Assembly (NCBI RefSeq): GCF_000699445.3
Contig: NC_067201.1
Location: 11,463,501 to 11,527,500 of the forward strand
Source of the DNA: Schistosoma haematobium
Lineage: Eukaryota; Platyhelminthes; Trematoda; Strigeidida; Schistosomatidae
DNA: 64,000 nt
Direction of reading: 5' to 3'
In this document: positions 24,037 to 34,997 of the stretch, piece by piece
Position numbering within the stretch: the stretch's first letter is position 1
How the letters are laid out: each line of letters starts with the position of its first letter
Notes under the pieces: model-generated
Database searches by the model: none
Seen by the model: the letters and a program-made list of their open reading frames with translations, nothing else
Told to the model about the DNA's origin: nothing
Made by a program: the position numbers and the translations under genes

Positions 24037-24578
24037 GAATGACGTCCCGTAGCACTGAGATGTATTTACAATTGATCGACCAGTGGGTGGGATCTGACAC
24101 ACATGACATTGATCACTATTTCCGTCAAACAAATGAAAATTCGGAAGCAAACCAAACTTATTTGAGTTACGCGTGTTTTGTAATTTCATCGTTTTGTAGT
24201 GATAGGGAAGTTACCATACTCTAGAATTGCAGCATGCAGGAGTAAAGCCTCTGTGTGTGAAAGCAAGTCATGCTACTGACTAGTGTGTAGACAGAAACCG
24301 TTGTCGGTAGTAAGCTGACATACGACTGACAACGAAATAATCATTGCAATATCCCATTCCTCAACGGACACTCCGGTCACACAGGAATAAAACGCGGAAA
24401 TCAAAAGACATCAAGACTTAACCTGACATTTGAAGGATTGTTATTTCGAAAAGATAATTTCACTTCAATACAAATATACAAATTAGGCGATTTTCACCGG
24501 TGTACAGTAGTGATATGTGATATGTGAAATGTAAAAAGACAGTTGCAAAAATGATTGATTTCGGAAGCCAACAATTCC

Positions 24579-27500
24579 TCATGCTGTTCTGTACGGTGAG
24601 CGTCCAACGTAATTGCCGCTGAAATCGGGTAAGAAAGATGAGACGTTAGTAAGTTCATTAAGTCGATGAGACAAAGTTCATCAGTGATTTTCTCATGTTC
24701 ATTTATTATTATCATTGAAGTTGGAACATCGACACGTATTCACACTCGTCACAATGAAAATCAACCATTGTTGATGATATTCATGAAACTACGTGTAGAT
24801 ATCAGTAGTCGGATTACAGGTAGAAATTTGAAAGGAGATATTGATCATGTCAAAGTCTGTGTAATACTAGTAATGAAAATTCCATTCTGATATTCATGCC
24901 AATTCAAGTGTTTGTAAAATGTAGTGAAGTTCATATTCAAAAGAGTTGGCTTAGATCACAATGAGTACATTGTTGATGATCACCGATTCATCGTCGATTC
25001 CGTTAATATTCGGTTACATAGCAAACGTAACTACAACAGATGAAATGTGATTTACGTAGGTTTAAACATACAACAGTGATCTATTCTAATCGTGACAAAA
25101 GTAGGCATTAGTTGTGACGGAGTTAAAAATGACAGGCAATAATTTCCAGGATAGCAAGTGTCTATTTAGGTAGCAACGAGAGTTTTAGCGGATCAATTGA
25201 AATAGAGCGTACCAGTAATATTGGTAAACAACAGCCAAATCGAACTCCACTACAAACAACATCCGATCATGAAGAAAGTATGCAGAACGGAGTCATAATG
25301 GGAAGATCAGGTCACAAATCATTTAATTAAATGAGAATGATCTTGCTAATGACTTACCCAGGACCATAGTTACACACGATGCTGAGTCCGTATGGGAAAT
25401 TCGGACATTTCGTGACACCACATCCAACATCCGTAGTGTCTTCCCAGACAAGCTGAAATGAACCAAGGGACAGTGAGCTATTGAATAGTGTATTGGGAGA
25501 GAACACATTCATATGAATCGTTCACTTAAATCAACAACAGTCAAAGATCACAACGATGTGGAAGACGTGATTTGTTGGGCAGAGTGTAGATCATTCTGAC
25601 ACAGACAAGAAGCGTGGCGACGAGGACTGGAACATTTCTAATTTGTGTGTATGTGACAACGGATAGTTGGATACTACACGTAGTCACGTCAGACGGTTTC
25701 ATGGATCGACCACAATATCACTAGTCAGTGTCTACACGACCTTGTCTGAAGTGGTTATTTTAACAAGCATGCTTTGTAATCGTTCCAATGCTTACCTGAG
25801 TATAATGACCACACTGACCCATACGACATGTTCTCGTGTAGAAGTCGTAATTCTTGTATTCATCCAACCATAATTGGAATCCGCTTGATAGAAATGAACA
25901 AACAATAGCAATCAATCGAAACATGAATCCGAACATTTGGAAAAATGAACAGCTAATTACAAGAGTATTATCACATGTTTAATTGAGGGGAGAAGAAGGA
26001 TCTCACTGTACAGTTGTAGGTGTGCATGTCGATGAATATCACGAAGTAACCACACACTGCGGTGATCGACTGTGAACATCTGATTAAGTAATATATGGTA
26101 AATGAGATATTTGACTATTAACAGTTTCCCGATTGCACACAGATGTGGGTGCATTTTCGACAAGCATATGAACGTGTGGATGCGAAATCCAGCCTATCTC
26201 AACACACTAACTACATCATTGCAGTGTTTAGTTGAAGTGAATTTTCAATGAGTTGAGCTGAGTGACATTGGTCTGTGGTCACACTCGTTACAATCAGTTC
26301 AAGATTTAGAATCAACAACTTGTTGAGTCTCACACTAATCACTTATGTTCATCTCACAATCGTCCTCAATATTTCCTCACTCATCTATCATCGACAAACA
26401 GACCTTCCGAACCACATCGTCGAGTGTGGAGTGACAGGCGGCATAGTTCACAAATGTGTGTTCCTAAACGTTTGTGGTGTTTGGAGTGACGTTTCGTAGT
26501 TGGTTTGCATCGAGTATGCGTTCACAGATTGGTTAGAAAGCAACAGTCTGAAAAGAAGTAGGTGTGCATCTGATGACGGTGTATGTCGATTAGATCGATA
26601 TAACACTTCTGCGAATGCAGACTACATGCTTGCAAGTCTACGAGTTGAACAAATTCATATATTTAACACAATACACATGACACTTACGTGTTTATGTCTT
26701 TCGCACCGGCCCAATTCTGTCCAACATATTGGAATGCCGGTATTTTACGATCAGCATTTGTGTCATGTCCAACACGACATTGATCAGACAGAATTTGTGC
26801 TTTCTTTTCCAATTCCACATTCCATTTCTGTAAACATGTGGTTAATTAACGAGCAAATCAAACGGTTAATTGATCAATTGATAATGTAATTATTGCTTTA
26901 TTTACTTAAAATCGATGAGGCGAATGAAGTGGTATCGAATGTCACTCGTTGTCATCAGTGCCGTCACGTTGACGTGATATAATTAGTAGATTTTCATTTT
27001 TTCCACTAGTTAGTCAGAAACTGCAAAACATTGTTCATCTCTTATGAATTCACGCGAACCATGTGAACGAAGTTCGTTCGCCTATACGCACCATTCTCAC
27101 CAACCTACACATCACTAACCACGCTCACTCAAATCAGACAAATGCACAGTTGAGAACACTGTCTACAACCACACAATGATTTCGACCAGTGAGCTATCTA
27201 CTCTACAACACATTACACCGATAACCTCATTTGGGTGGCCAAGAACTGCTACCTGCAGTCAGCCACAACCAACCAACCTACCAATCAACCAAACAACTTC
27301 TCCCTCCCCCTTCCCTCTCCCTCTCTCTCACACACTCTCTCGCTCTCATCATCACACTATGTCCACGATGAGACCACCCGAAACGTACACTGAAGTCAAT
27401 TTGTCTCAATCAAAACATAATTGCGCTGAACAATCAAGTTAAACAATCACTCTTCTTACCAGTGGTTTCATGGAGACTGCTATCGGTTGTCCAACAAGCT

Positions 27501-27645
27501 GACCATTTTGAACAGATTGTCTTGCCTTATTGTGAAGAGTTAACAACTCATTCCTCGTCGCATCATCCAACTGCGCATGAACACAGCAACACACAAGTGA
27601 ACACACCAACAACACGACTGATGAAAACTCGGAATTGGAAGACAT
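24579..27645 (-). CDS. VAL (SCP/TAPS, CAP superfamily) protein, gene B
   Basis: Exons on the minus strand: 27645-27460, 26827-26688, 25883-25796, 25452-25358, 24618-24579; 182 codons plus stop, all introns GT-AG. ATG 27645 starts a signal peptide ending CVHA (residue 24). Mature part: TLHNKARQSV (H38), YVGQNWAG with Q99 where many CAP proteins have Glu, CGHYTQLVWEDTTDVGCG (H135, E142) and IVCNYGPGGNYVG. Six cysteines are placed to form three disulfides. It is expected to be a secreted CAP protein. It is the mirror twin of gene C, transcribed away from it, with about 2.6 kb between start codons. The protein appears identical to that of C. Confidence 0.92.
27298..27352. repeat. CT-rich microsatellite in intron 1 of gene B
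   Basis: TCTCCCTCCCCCTTCCCTCT and further CT and CA units. The homologous tract in gene F (63431-63472) is shorter, so the length varies between copies. Confidence 0.8.
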
Positions 27646-27707
27646 TTCGATGAGACCAGAATTTCACAGTCTGTCTGACTTACGAACAATCGCTTGTTGG
27701 CTTTTAC

Positions 27708-27716
27708 ATATATATA
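27708..27716 (-). promoter_or_regulatory. TATA box of VAL gene B
   Basis: Mirror of the TATATATAT stretch before gene C, about 65 bases upstream of the ATG on the minus strand. Confidence 0.5.
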
Positions 27717-28307
27717 CACACACCACGAGATCATGTTAATCAACATAAGTCATGGTGACTAAACTAACCACTCATAAGTGTCAATTTATCTTATGAATAT
27801 AGGATTATATTTGTGCAGAATAATAATCAGTCGTGTAACCAGTTATGAATCAGTAGGGCTAAAGGGCGGTGTCTACACAAGTCGGTGGTATTGAGAAAAT
27901 TTTGATTGAAGTTTACTCACAGCGTTTTTACACTGTGAGTGGAAATGACTATCGGTTTGTGGGATTATGATTCACGAGTGACTCATGCTTCTGGAACAAA
28001 TACAATAATGTCTGATAATTCCATGAAATTGTAACCAGATTTTGCCATATGGTAATTAAGGCTGCATAACGTGTGAGACGAGCATTTGTGTGGAGTGATG
28101 TGTATTGTCGTTTATAGTCGATATCAGGTGATAACATGTGCAGTTTGCGTTGATGACTGCTGACTGACTCGTCTAGTTCGATGCATGGATCGTGATAGGA
28201 TTTGACAGCCTCACCAACCACCTTTCTCTCAGTGATGTCTATCGAATGAGACGTGTCGAAGTGCATTGGTGTCCTTGTGGATGAATGGAGAGTGAAATCG
28301 ATCAACA

Positions 28308-29604
28308 TGATTGCGTGTGAACATGAGATCATTCTCATGCATATGGAAGTTTAGGGAATGAGTTGTGATTGAACTTCCTTTTGCTAGTGTTCGTTTCACA
28401 TGTTATAAATTTCCGATGAGATGTGGCATCGGAATTCGATGATGATTTTCACTGAATATGTGTTTATTGCAGTACATGTTGGAGATATTGCTTTCAGACA
28501 TTTTGAGCGTTAATGGATTGTAAACTGAAGATATGAATCAGTGATACGGAAGTGGTTTTCTTTATCATAGAGCCATCTCGTTTAATCGATAATTCACTTT
28601 GTATTTTATAATTGTGACAGTCTCCTGGTTTACTACTTACAATGGAGAAAAGATGAGCAACTGTTATTTTAAAGACTCGAAGTAGGGTCACAAATACTTG
28701 TATAGTCGATTATCTCTTCACCATAAAACAGCTAGACGACCGTTGCCTGATATGCACTCCTTGATATATATAACGATTTTCACACAAATTTTATTTTTAG
28801 TTGGAAAAATTTCATATTGATGGAATTATAATGAAATTGAATGTTGCATGATATGCTGAACATGGTTCTCTTTGATTCAGTTCGATGTATATCATGACTT
28901 GAATTAACATCATACTGAATAAATCAACTTGATGCTGAATGAAAAATCACATCAGAAATCAACCAAACATTACACTGAATATTCATCACATTGAATTGAA
29001 ACAGAAGTAATGTAGAAGAGGAATATCAATAAGATGAGAGTGTAATTTAGTCTTTTCATCCCGTCATATCAGTATGAAAGTGGAGGAAGTGGATTGGTGA
29101 ATAAATGTTATGATAACTAAGTTGATCATTTATACTACAGTTGTAGTCTGTAATAACATCGGAGATAGATTTTGAAGTCAGTTGCTCCACGTAACTTTGC
29201 CTTAATTAAAGTTCCAACAATATGGAAATATAAGATGAATTCTTTTGAAAATAAGTTCGCTGATTTATCATCCATTCACGTATACCTAATGGTTGCAATA
29301 AGATTTTACTAAGATGGTCACAGAAAAAGCATCTGATAGTTCGTGTATATAAGCTAACACGTGTCTGAGATGGATAGTGTGCTGTTATGAGCTGTCTATC
29401 TGACTGGACTGAACTGAACTAAATTGAATGGGACTGACAAACTGTAACATATCATTGAAAGTATCCCAGTATGATAAGCACTGGTGGACGGCGTTTATTA
29501 TTATTTGAGAGTATACCGACAGTTTATGTAGTAACTCGAAATCTATTAGAAATTGATTTACTTCAAGAATGGAAACGGGAAGACATCCCATTCACATGTA
29601 ATCG
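28308..29604. other. Spacer of palindrome 2
   Basis: About 1.3 kb of unique AT-rich DNA between the arms and between the divergent promoters of B and C. No gene was recognised; open frames are short and without motifs. The TGGACTGAACTGAACTAAAT stretch near 29404 is a short GAACT-type repeat. Confidence 0.5.
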
Positions 29605-30195
29605 TGTTGATCGATTTCACTCTCCATTCATCCACAAGGACACCAATGCACTTCGACACGTCTCATTCGATAGACATCACTGAGAGAAAGGTGGTTGGTG
29701 AGGCTGTCAAATCCTATCACGATCCATGCATCGAACTAGACGAGTCAGTCAGCAGTCATCAACGCAAACTGCACATGTTATCACCTGATATCGACTATAA
29801 ACGACAATACACATCACTCCACACAAATGCTCGTCTCACACGTTATGCAGCCTTAATTACCATATAGCAAAATCTGGTTACAATTTCATGGAATTATCAG
29901 ACATTATTGTATTTGTTCCAGAAGCATGAGTCACTCGTGAATCATAATCCCACAAACCGATAGTCATTTCCACTCACAGTGTAAAAACGCTGTGAGTAAA
30001 CTTCAATCAAAATTTTCTCAATACCACCGACTTGTGTAGACACCGCCCTTTAGCCCTACTGATTCATAACTGGTTACACGACTGATTATTATTCTGCACA
30101 AATATAATCCTATATTCATAAGATAAATTGACACTTATGAGTGGTTAGTTTAGTCACCATGACTTATGTTGATTAACATGATCTCGTGGTGTGTG

Positions 30196-30204
30196 TATAT
30201 ATAT
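30196..30204 (+). promoter_or_regulatory. TATA box of VAL gene C
   Basis: TATATATAT about 65 bases before the ATG, the same spacing as in the other VAL copies. Confidence 0.5.
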
Positions 30205-30266
30205 GTAAAAGCCAACAAGCGATTGTTCGTAAGTCAGACAGACTGTGAAATTCTGGTCTCATCGAA

Positions 30267-33200
30267 ATGTCTTCCAATTCCGAGTTTTCATCAGTCGTGT
30301 TGTTGGTGTGTTCACTTGTGTGTTGCTGTGTTCATGCGCAGTTGGATGATGCGACGAGGAATGAGTTGTTAACTCTTCACAATAAGGCAAGACAATCTGT
30401 TCAAAATGGTCAGCTTGTTGGACAACCGATAGCAGTCTCCATGAAACCACTGGTAAGAAGAGTGATTGTTTAACTTGATTGTTCAGCGCAATTATGTTTT
30501 GATTGAGACAAATTGACTTCAGTGTACGTTTCGGGTGGTCTCATCGTGGACATAGTGTGATGATGAGAGCGAGAGAGTGTGTGAGAGAGAGGGAGAGGGA
30601 AGGGGGAGGGAGAAGTTGTTTGGTTGATTGGTAGGTTGGTTGGTTGTGGCTGACTGCAGGTAGCAGTTCTTGGCCACCCAAATGAGGTTATCGGTGTAAT
30701 GTGTTGTAGAGTAGATAGCTCACTGGTCGAAATCATTGTGTGGTTGTAGACAGTGTTCTCAACTGTGCATTTGTCTGATTTGAGTGAGCGTGGTTAGTGA
30801 TGTGTAGGTTGGTGAGAATGGTGCGTATAGGCGAACGAACTTCGTTCACATGGTTCGCGTGAATTCATAAGAGATGAACAATGTTTTGCAGTTTCTGACT
30901 AACTAGTGGAAAAAATGAAAATCTACTAATTATATCACGTCAACGTGACGGCACTGATGACAACGAGTGACATTCGATACCACTTCATTCGCCTCATCGA
31001 TTTTAAGTAAATAAAGCAATAATTACATTATCAATTGATCAATTAACCGTTTGATTTGCTCGTTAATTAACCACATGTTTACAGAAATGGAATGTGGAAT
31101 TGGAAAAGAAAGCACAAATTCTGTCTGATCAATGTCGTGTTGGACATGACACAAATGCTGATCGTAAAATACCGGCATTCCAATATGTTGGACAGAATTG
31201 GGCCGGTGCGAAAGACATAAACACGTAAGTGTCATGTGTATTGTGTTAAATATATGAATTTGTTCAACTCGTAGACTTGCAAGCATGTAGTCTGCATTCG
31301 CAGAAGTGTTATATCGATCTAATCGACATACACCGTCATCAGATGCACACCTACTTCTTTTCAGACTGTTGCTTTCTAACCAATCTGTGAACGCATACTC
31401 GATGCAAACCAACTACGAAACGTCACTCCAAACACCACAAACGTTTAGGAACACACATTTGTGAACTATGCCGCCTGTCACTCCACACTCGACGATGTGG
31501 TTCGGAAGGTCTGTTTGTCGATGATAGATGAGTGAGGAAATATTGAGGACGATTGTGAGATGAACATAAGTGATTAGTGTGAGACTCAACAAGTTGTTGA
31601 TTCTAAATCTTGAACTGATTGTAACGAGTGTGACCACAGACCAATGTCACTCAGCTCAACTCATTGAAAATTCACTTCAACTAAACACTGCAATGATGTA
31701 GTTAGTGTGTTGAGATAGGCTGGATTTCGCATCCACACGTTCATATGCTTGTCGAAAATGCACCCACATCTGTGTGCAATCGGGAAACTGTTAATAGTCA
31801 AATATCTCATTTACCATATATTACTTAATCAGATGTTCACAGTCGATCACCGCAGTGTGTGGTTACTTCGTGATATTCATCGACATGCACACCTACAACT
31901 GTACAGTGAGATCCTTCTTCTCCCCTCAATTAAACATGTGATAATACTCTTGTAATTAGCTGTTCATTTTTCCAAATGTTCGGATTCATGTTTCGATTGA
32001 TTGCTATTGTTTGTTCATTTCTATCAAGCGGATTCCAATTATGGTTGGATGAATACAAGAATTACGACTTCTACACGAGAACATGTCGTATGGGTCAGTG
32101 TGGTCATTATACTCAGGTAAGCATTGGAACGATTACAAAGCATGCTTGTTAAAATAACCACTTCAGACAAGGTCGTGTAGACACTGACTAGTGATATTGT
32201 GGTCGATCCATGAAACCGTCTGACGTGACTACGTGTAGTATCCAACTATCCGTTGTCACATACACACAAATTAGAAATGTTCCAGTCCTCGTCGCCACGC
32301 TTCTTGTCTGTGTCAGAATGATCTACACTCTGCCCAACAAATCACGTCTTCCACATCGTTGTGATCTTTGACTGTTGTTGATTTAAGTGAACGATTCATA
32401 TGAATGTGTTCTCTCCCAATACACTATTCAATAGCTCACTGTCCCTTGGTTCATTTCAGCTTGTCTGGGAAGACACTACGGATGTTGGATGTGGTGTCAC
32501 GAAATGTCCGAATTTCCCATACGGACTCAGCATCGTGTGTAACTATGGTCCTGGGTAAGTCATTAGCAAGATCATTCTCATTTAATTAAATGATTTGTGA
32601 CCTGATCTTCCCATTATGACTCCGTTCTGCATACTTTCTTCATGATCGGATGTTGTTTGTAGTGGAGTTCGATTTGGCTGTTGTTTACCAATATTACTGG
32701 TACGCTCTATTTCAATTGATCCGCTAAAACTCTCGTTGCTACCTAAATAGACACTTGCTATCCTGGAAATTATTGCCTGTCATTTTTAACTCCGTCACAA
32801 CTAATGCCTACTTTTGTCACGATTAGCATAGATCACTGTTGTATGTTTAAACCTACGTAAATCACATTTCATCTGTTGTAGTTACGTTTGCTATGTAACC
32901 GAATATTAACGGAATCGACGATGAATCGGTGATCATCAACAATGTACTCATTGTGATCTAAGCCAACTCTTTTGAATATGAACTTCACTACATTTTACAA
33001 ACACTTGAATTGGCATGAATATCAGAATGGAATTTTCATTACTAGTATTACACAGACTTTGACATGATCAATATCTCCTTTCAAATTTCTACCTGTAATC
33101 CGACTACTGATATCTACACGTAGTTTCATGAATATCATCAACAATGGTTGATTTTCATTGTGACGAGTGTGAATACGTGTCGATGTTCCAACTTCAATGA

Positions 33201-33333
33201 TAATAATAAATGAACATGAGAAAATCACTGATGAACTTTGTCTCATCGACTTAATGAACTTACTAACGTCTCATCTTTCTTACCCGATTTCAGCGGCAAT
33301 TACGTTGGACGCTCACCGTACAGAACAGCATGA
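30267..33333 (+). CDS. VAL (SCP/TAPS, CAP superfamily) protein, gene C
   Basis: Exons 30267-30452, 31085-31224, 32029-32116, 32460-32554, 33294-33333 join to 182 codons plus stop. Signal peptide residues 1-24, with FSSVVLLVCSLVCCC as its hydrophobic core. CAP motifs: HNKARQ (H38), GQNWAG (Q99), CGHYTQLVWEDTT (H135, E142) and IVCNYGPGG. Cysteines at 79, 128, 133, 149, 154 and 165. The usual CAP cavity is present except for Gln at the first Glu position. It is the mirror twin of gene B and points toward gene D, so C and D are tail to tail about 1.7 kb apart. A SINE with a hammerhead motif lies about 540 bases downstream in the same sense. Confidence 0.92.
30560..30614. repeat. GA-rich microsatellite in intron 1 of gene C
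   Basis: Mirror copy of 27298-27352: GAGAGAGTGTGTGAGAGAGA and following purine-rich units. Confidence 0.8.
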
Positions 33334-33875
33334 GGAATTGTTGGCTTCCGAAATCAATCATTTTTGCAACTGTCTTTTTACATTTCACATATCACATATC
33401 ACTACTGTACACCGGTGAAAATCGCCTAATTTGTATATTTGTATTGAAGTGAAACTATCTTTTCGAAATAACAATCCTTCAAATGTCAGGTTAAGTCTTG
33501 ATGTCTTTTGATTTCCGCGTTTTATTCCTGTGTGACCGGAGTGTCCGTTGAGGAATGGGATATTGCAATGATTATTTCGTTGTCAGTCGTATGTCAGCTT
33601 ACTACCGACAACGGTTTCTGTCTACACACTAGTCAGTAGCATGACTTGCTTTCACACACAGAGGCTTTACTCCTGCATGCTGCAATTCTAGAGTATGGTA
33701 ACTTCCCTATCACTACAAAACGATGAAATTACAAAACACGCGTAACTCAAATAAGTTTGGTTTGCTTCCGAATTTTCATTTGTTTGACGGAAATAGTGAT
33801 CAATGTCATGTGTGTCAGATCCCACCCACTGGTCGATCAATTGTAAATACATCTCAGTGCTACGGGACGTCATTC

Positions 33876-34420
33876 GCGGTCCAGATAACTCAGTGTTCAA
33901 GTCTCCGACTGTGGCACTGGGTGATGTGGGATCGAGTCTGTCAGGGAGCACCGATTCCCTCAAGATGACAGGTACACTTTGCTGACGAGTGCCAAATAGC
34001 ACGAAACCTAGATGCAGGATTTCCTGTAAACTACCTCCAATCACCATCTCATCTCAATATAGTGCACGCAATGTCGAGTCACTTAGACTAGTGATCACAA
34101 TGCGATGTGGTCGATAGAACTCGATCCGAACTAAGAAGAACCTGACACACATGACATCGGCCACCACTCGGTGATCAATCGATTGTGGATACATACAGTA
34201 TTTGTTAACTATCATCATTTGGAAGTATCCGAGTTATGCTTCGGCACCACTCATTATATCGAAGGCAGTAGTGCGGAATCATGAATCCAGAGGTCGAGTT
34301 CCATTACTAAATGATGTCAAATGGAGAAACATCGAAAGAAATAGGATACTTAAGATGCGATTTCCTTTCCGATTCGAAATCCTGCTCTTTTACATTTACA
34401 CCCCACAAATAGACGTAACT
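33876..34420 (+). mobile_element. tRNA-derived SINE with hammerhead motif (SM-alpha-like), right arm
   Basis: The head resembles a tRNA: CGCGGTCCAGATAACTCAGT holds an A-box-like TAACTCAGTGTTC (33886-33898), and GGGATCGAGTC (33928-33938) fits the B box. A hammerhead core follows at 33968-34027, then a long tail. This layout is known from the schistosome SM-alpha family. It is not a functional tRNA gene because no cloverleaf closes. The 3' end is approximate; the tail portion recurs alone at 43130-43320 and 56283-56515. Confidence 0.72.
33968..34027 (+). ncRNA. Hammerhead ribozyme-like motif, probably inactive
   Basis: Outer stem I ACAGG (33968-33972) with CCTGT (34023-34027), internal loop TAC against TT, inner stem I ACTTTG (33976-33981) with CAGGAT (34015-34020). 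Core CTGACGA (33982-33988), stem II GTGC/GCAC (33989-34002) with loop CAAATA, then GAAA (34003-34006). These match the invariant hammerhead core. The expected cleavage triplet reads ATG (34012-34014), whereas hammerheads need NUH, and stem III cannot pair well. Inner stem I has one A/C mismatch and two G-U pairs. I infer that cleavage is weak or absent. Confidence 0.62.
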
Positions 34421-34472
34421 CTGTTTCGCCATGGTATTTTGAAATATCGGTTGTTGATATTTCGTTCATGTT

Positions 34473-34775
34473 GTAAGTCACTATGTTCGAATTCCCAGTA
34501 CATAGAGAGTTCGCTTTATCATAGTGTTTTGAAACAGAGTTCGATGTGGAATGCTTATGGGAAGTCTATAATCCTCCACTAGACATATCAGACGTAAGTA
34601 AGGATCGACTAGTGAATTATTAACGTAAACGTAGATCAGGAAACAACTAAAGCACTTATCACTACGATCGGTTAGTGAAGTCCATCATAATACACGTTAC
34701 AGGTTATTCTATGATCTACTGTTTGGGTTAGATATTATTCAGGCTAGTTGAGGTTGTCAATAAACGGTATAAGAG
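34473..34775. other. LINE-tail-like scrap between palindromes 2 and 3
   Basis: Contains CAGACGTAAGTAAGGATCGA and ACGTAGATCAGGAAACAAC, which match in opposite orientation the block at 55141-55330, probably the 3' tail of an RTE-type LINE. No gene. Confidence 0.5.
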
Positions 34776-34997
34776 CGAAGTGACGGAAGCATTCGAAAGT
34801 AGATGAATGACGCACCAATGAATCGACAATCAACAATCATACAATAATATCTCACACACAAACAACTGCGAAATCAGAAGACATCAAGAGCATCAAGAAG
34901 ATTGCATACATTCAACCAGAATACAGAAAGTTAATATCCTGACAAACATTGGCGTTCTAAAGTGGTTAGGAATACCGATTCTTCCTCATCTGATCCT

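Larger units (their letters stand above)
23440..28307. repeat. Palindrome 2, left arm
   Basis: Base x pairs with 57912-x. The arm carries gene B, a CT-rich microsatellite and a tRNA-type SINE. Only scattered single-base differences from the right arm were seen, for example in the SINE (ATGCTCC against GTGCTCC) and at 28053 against 29865. Boundaries are approximate, set where the match breaks down. Confidence 0.9.
29605..34472. repeat. Palindrome 2, right arm
   Basis: Reverse complement of 23440-28307, carrying gene C, the microsatellite and the SINE. The outer end lies in a SINE-associated repeat that also occurs near 43130 and 56290, so recombination between such repeats may have set the boundary. 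Confidence 0.9.

Noticed and set aside
23865..24224. 119-codon open frame on the plus strand, repeated at 33688-34047 and partly at 60048
   Set aside because: It reads antisense through the tRNA-type SINE and hammerhead region; the repeat explains its conservation and no protein family fits.
26500..26889. 129-codon open frame antisense to exon 2 of gene B (mirrored at 31023-31412 and 62651-63040)
   Set aside because: It lies on the opposite strand of a well-supported VAL exon, has no family motif, and its conservation is explained by the exon and the duplication.
33876..33950. A functional tRNA gene
   Set aside because: A-box-like and B-box-like sequences are present but no cloverleaf with a closed acceptor stem can be formed; a tRNA-derived SINE head explains them better.
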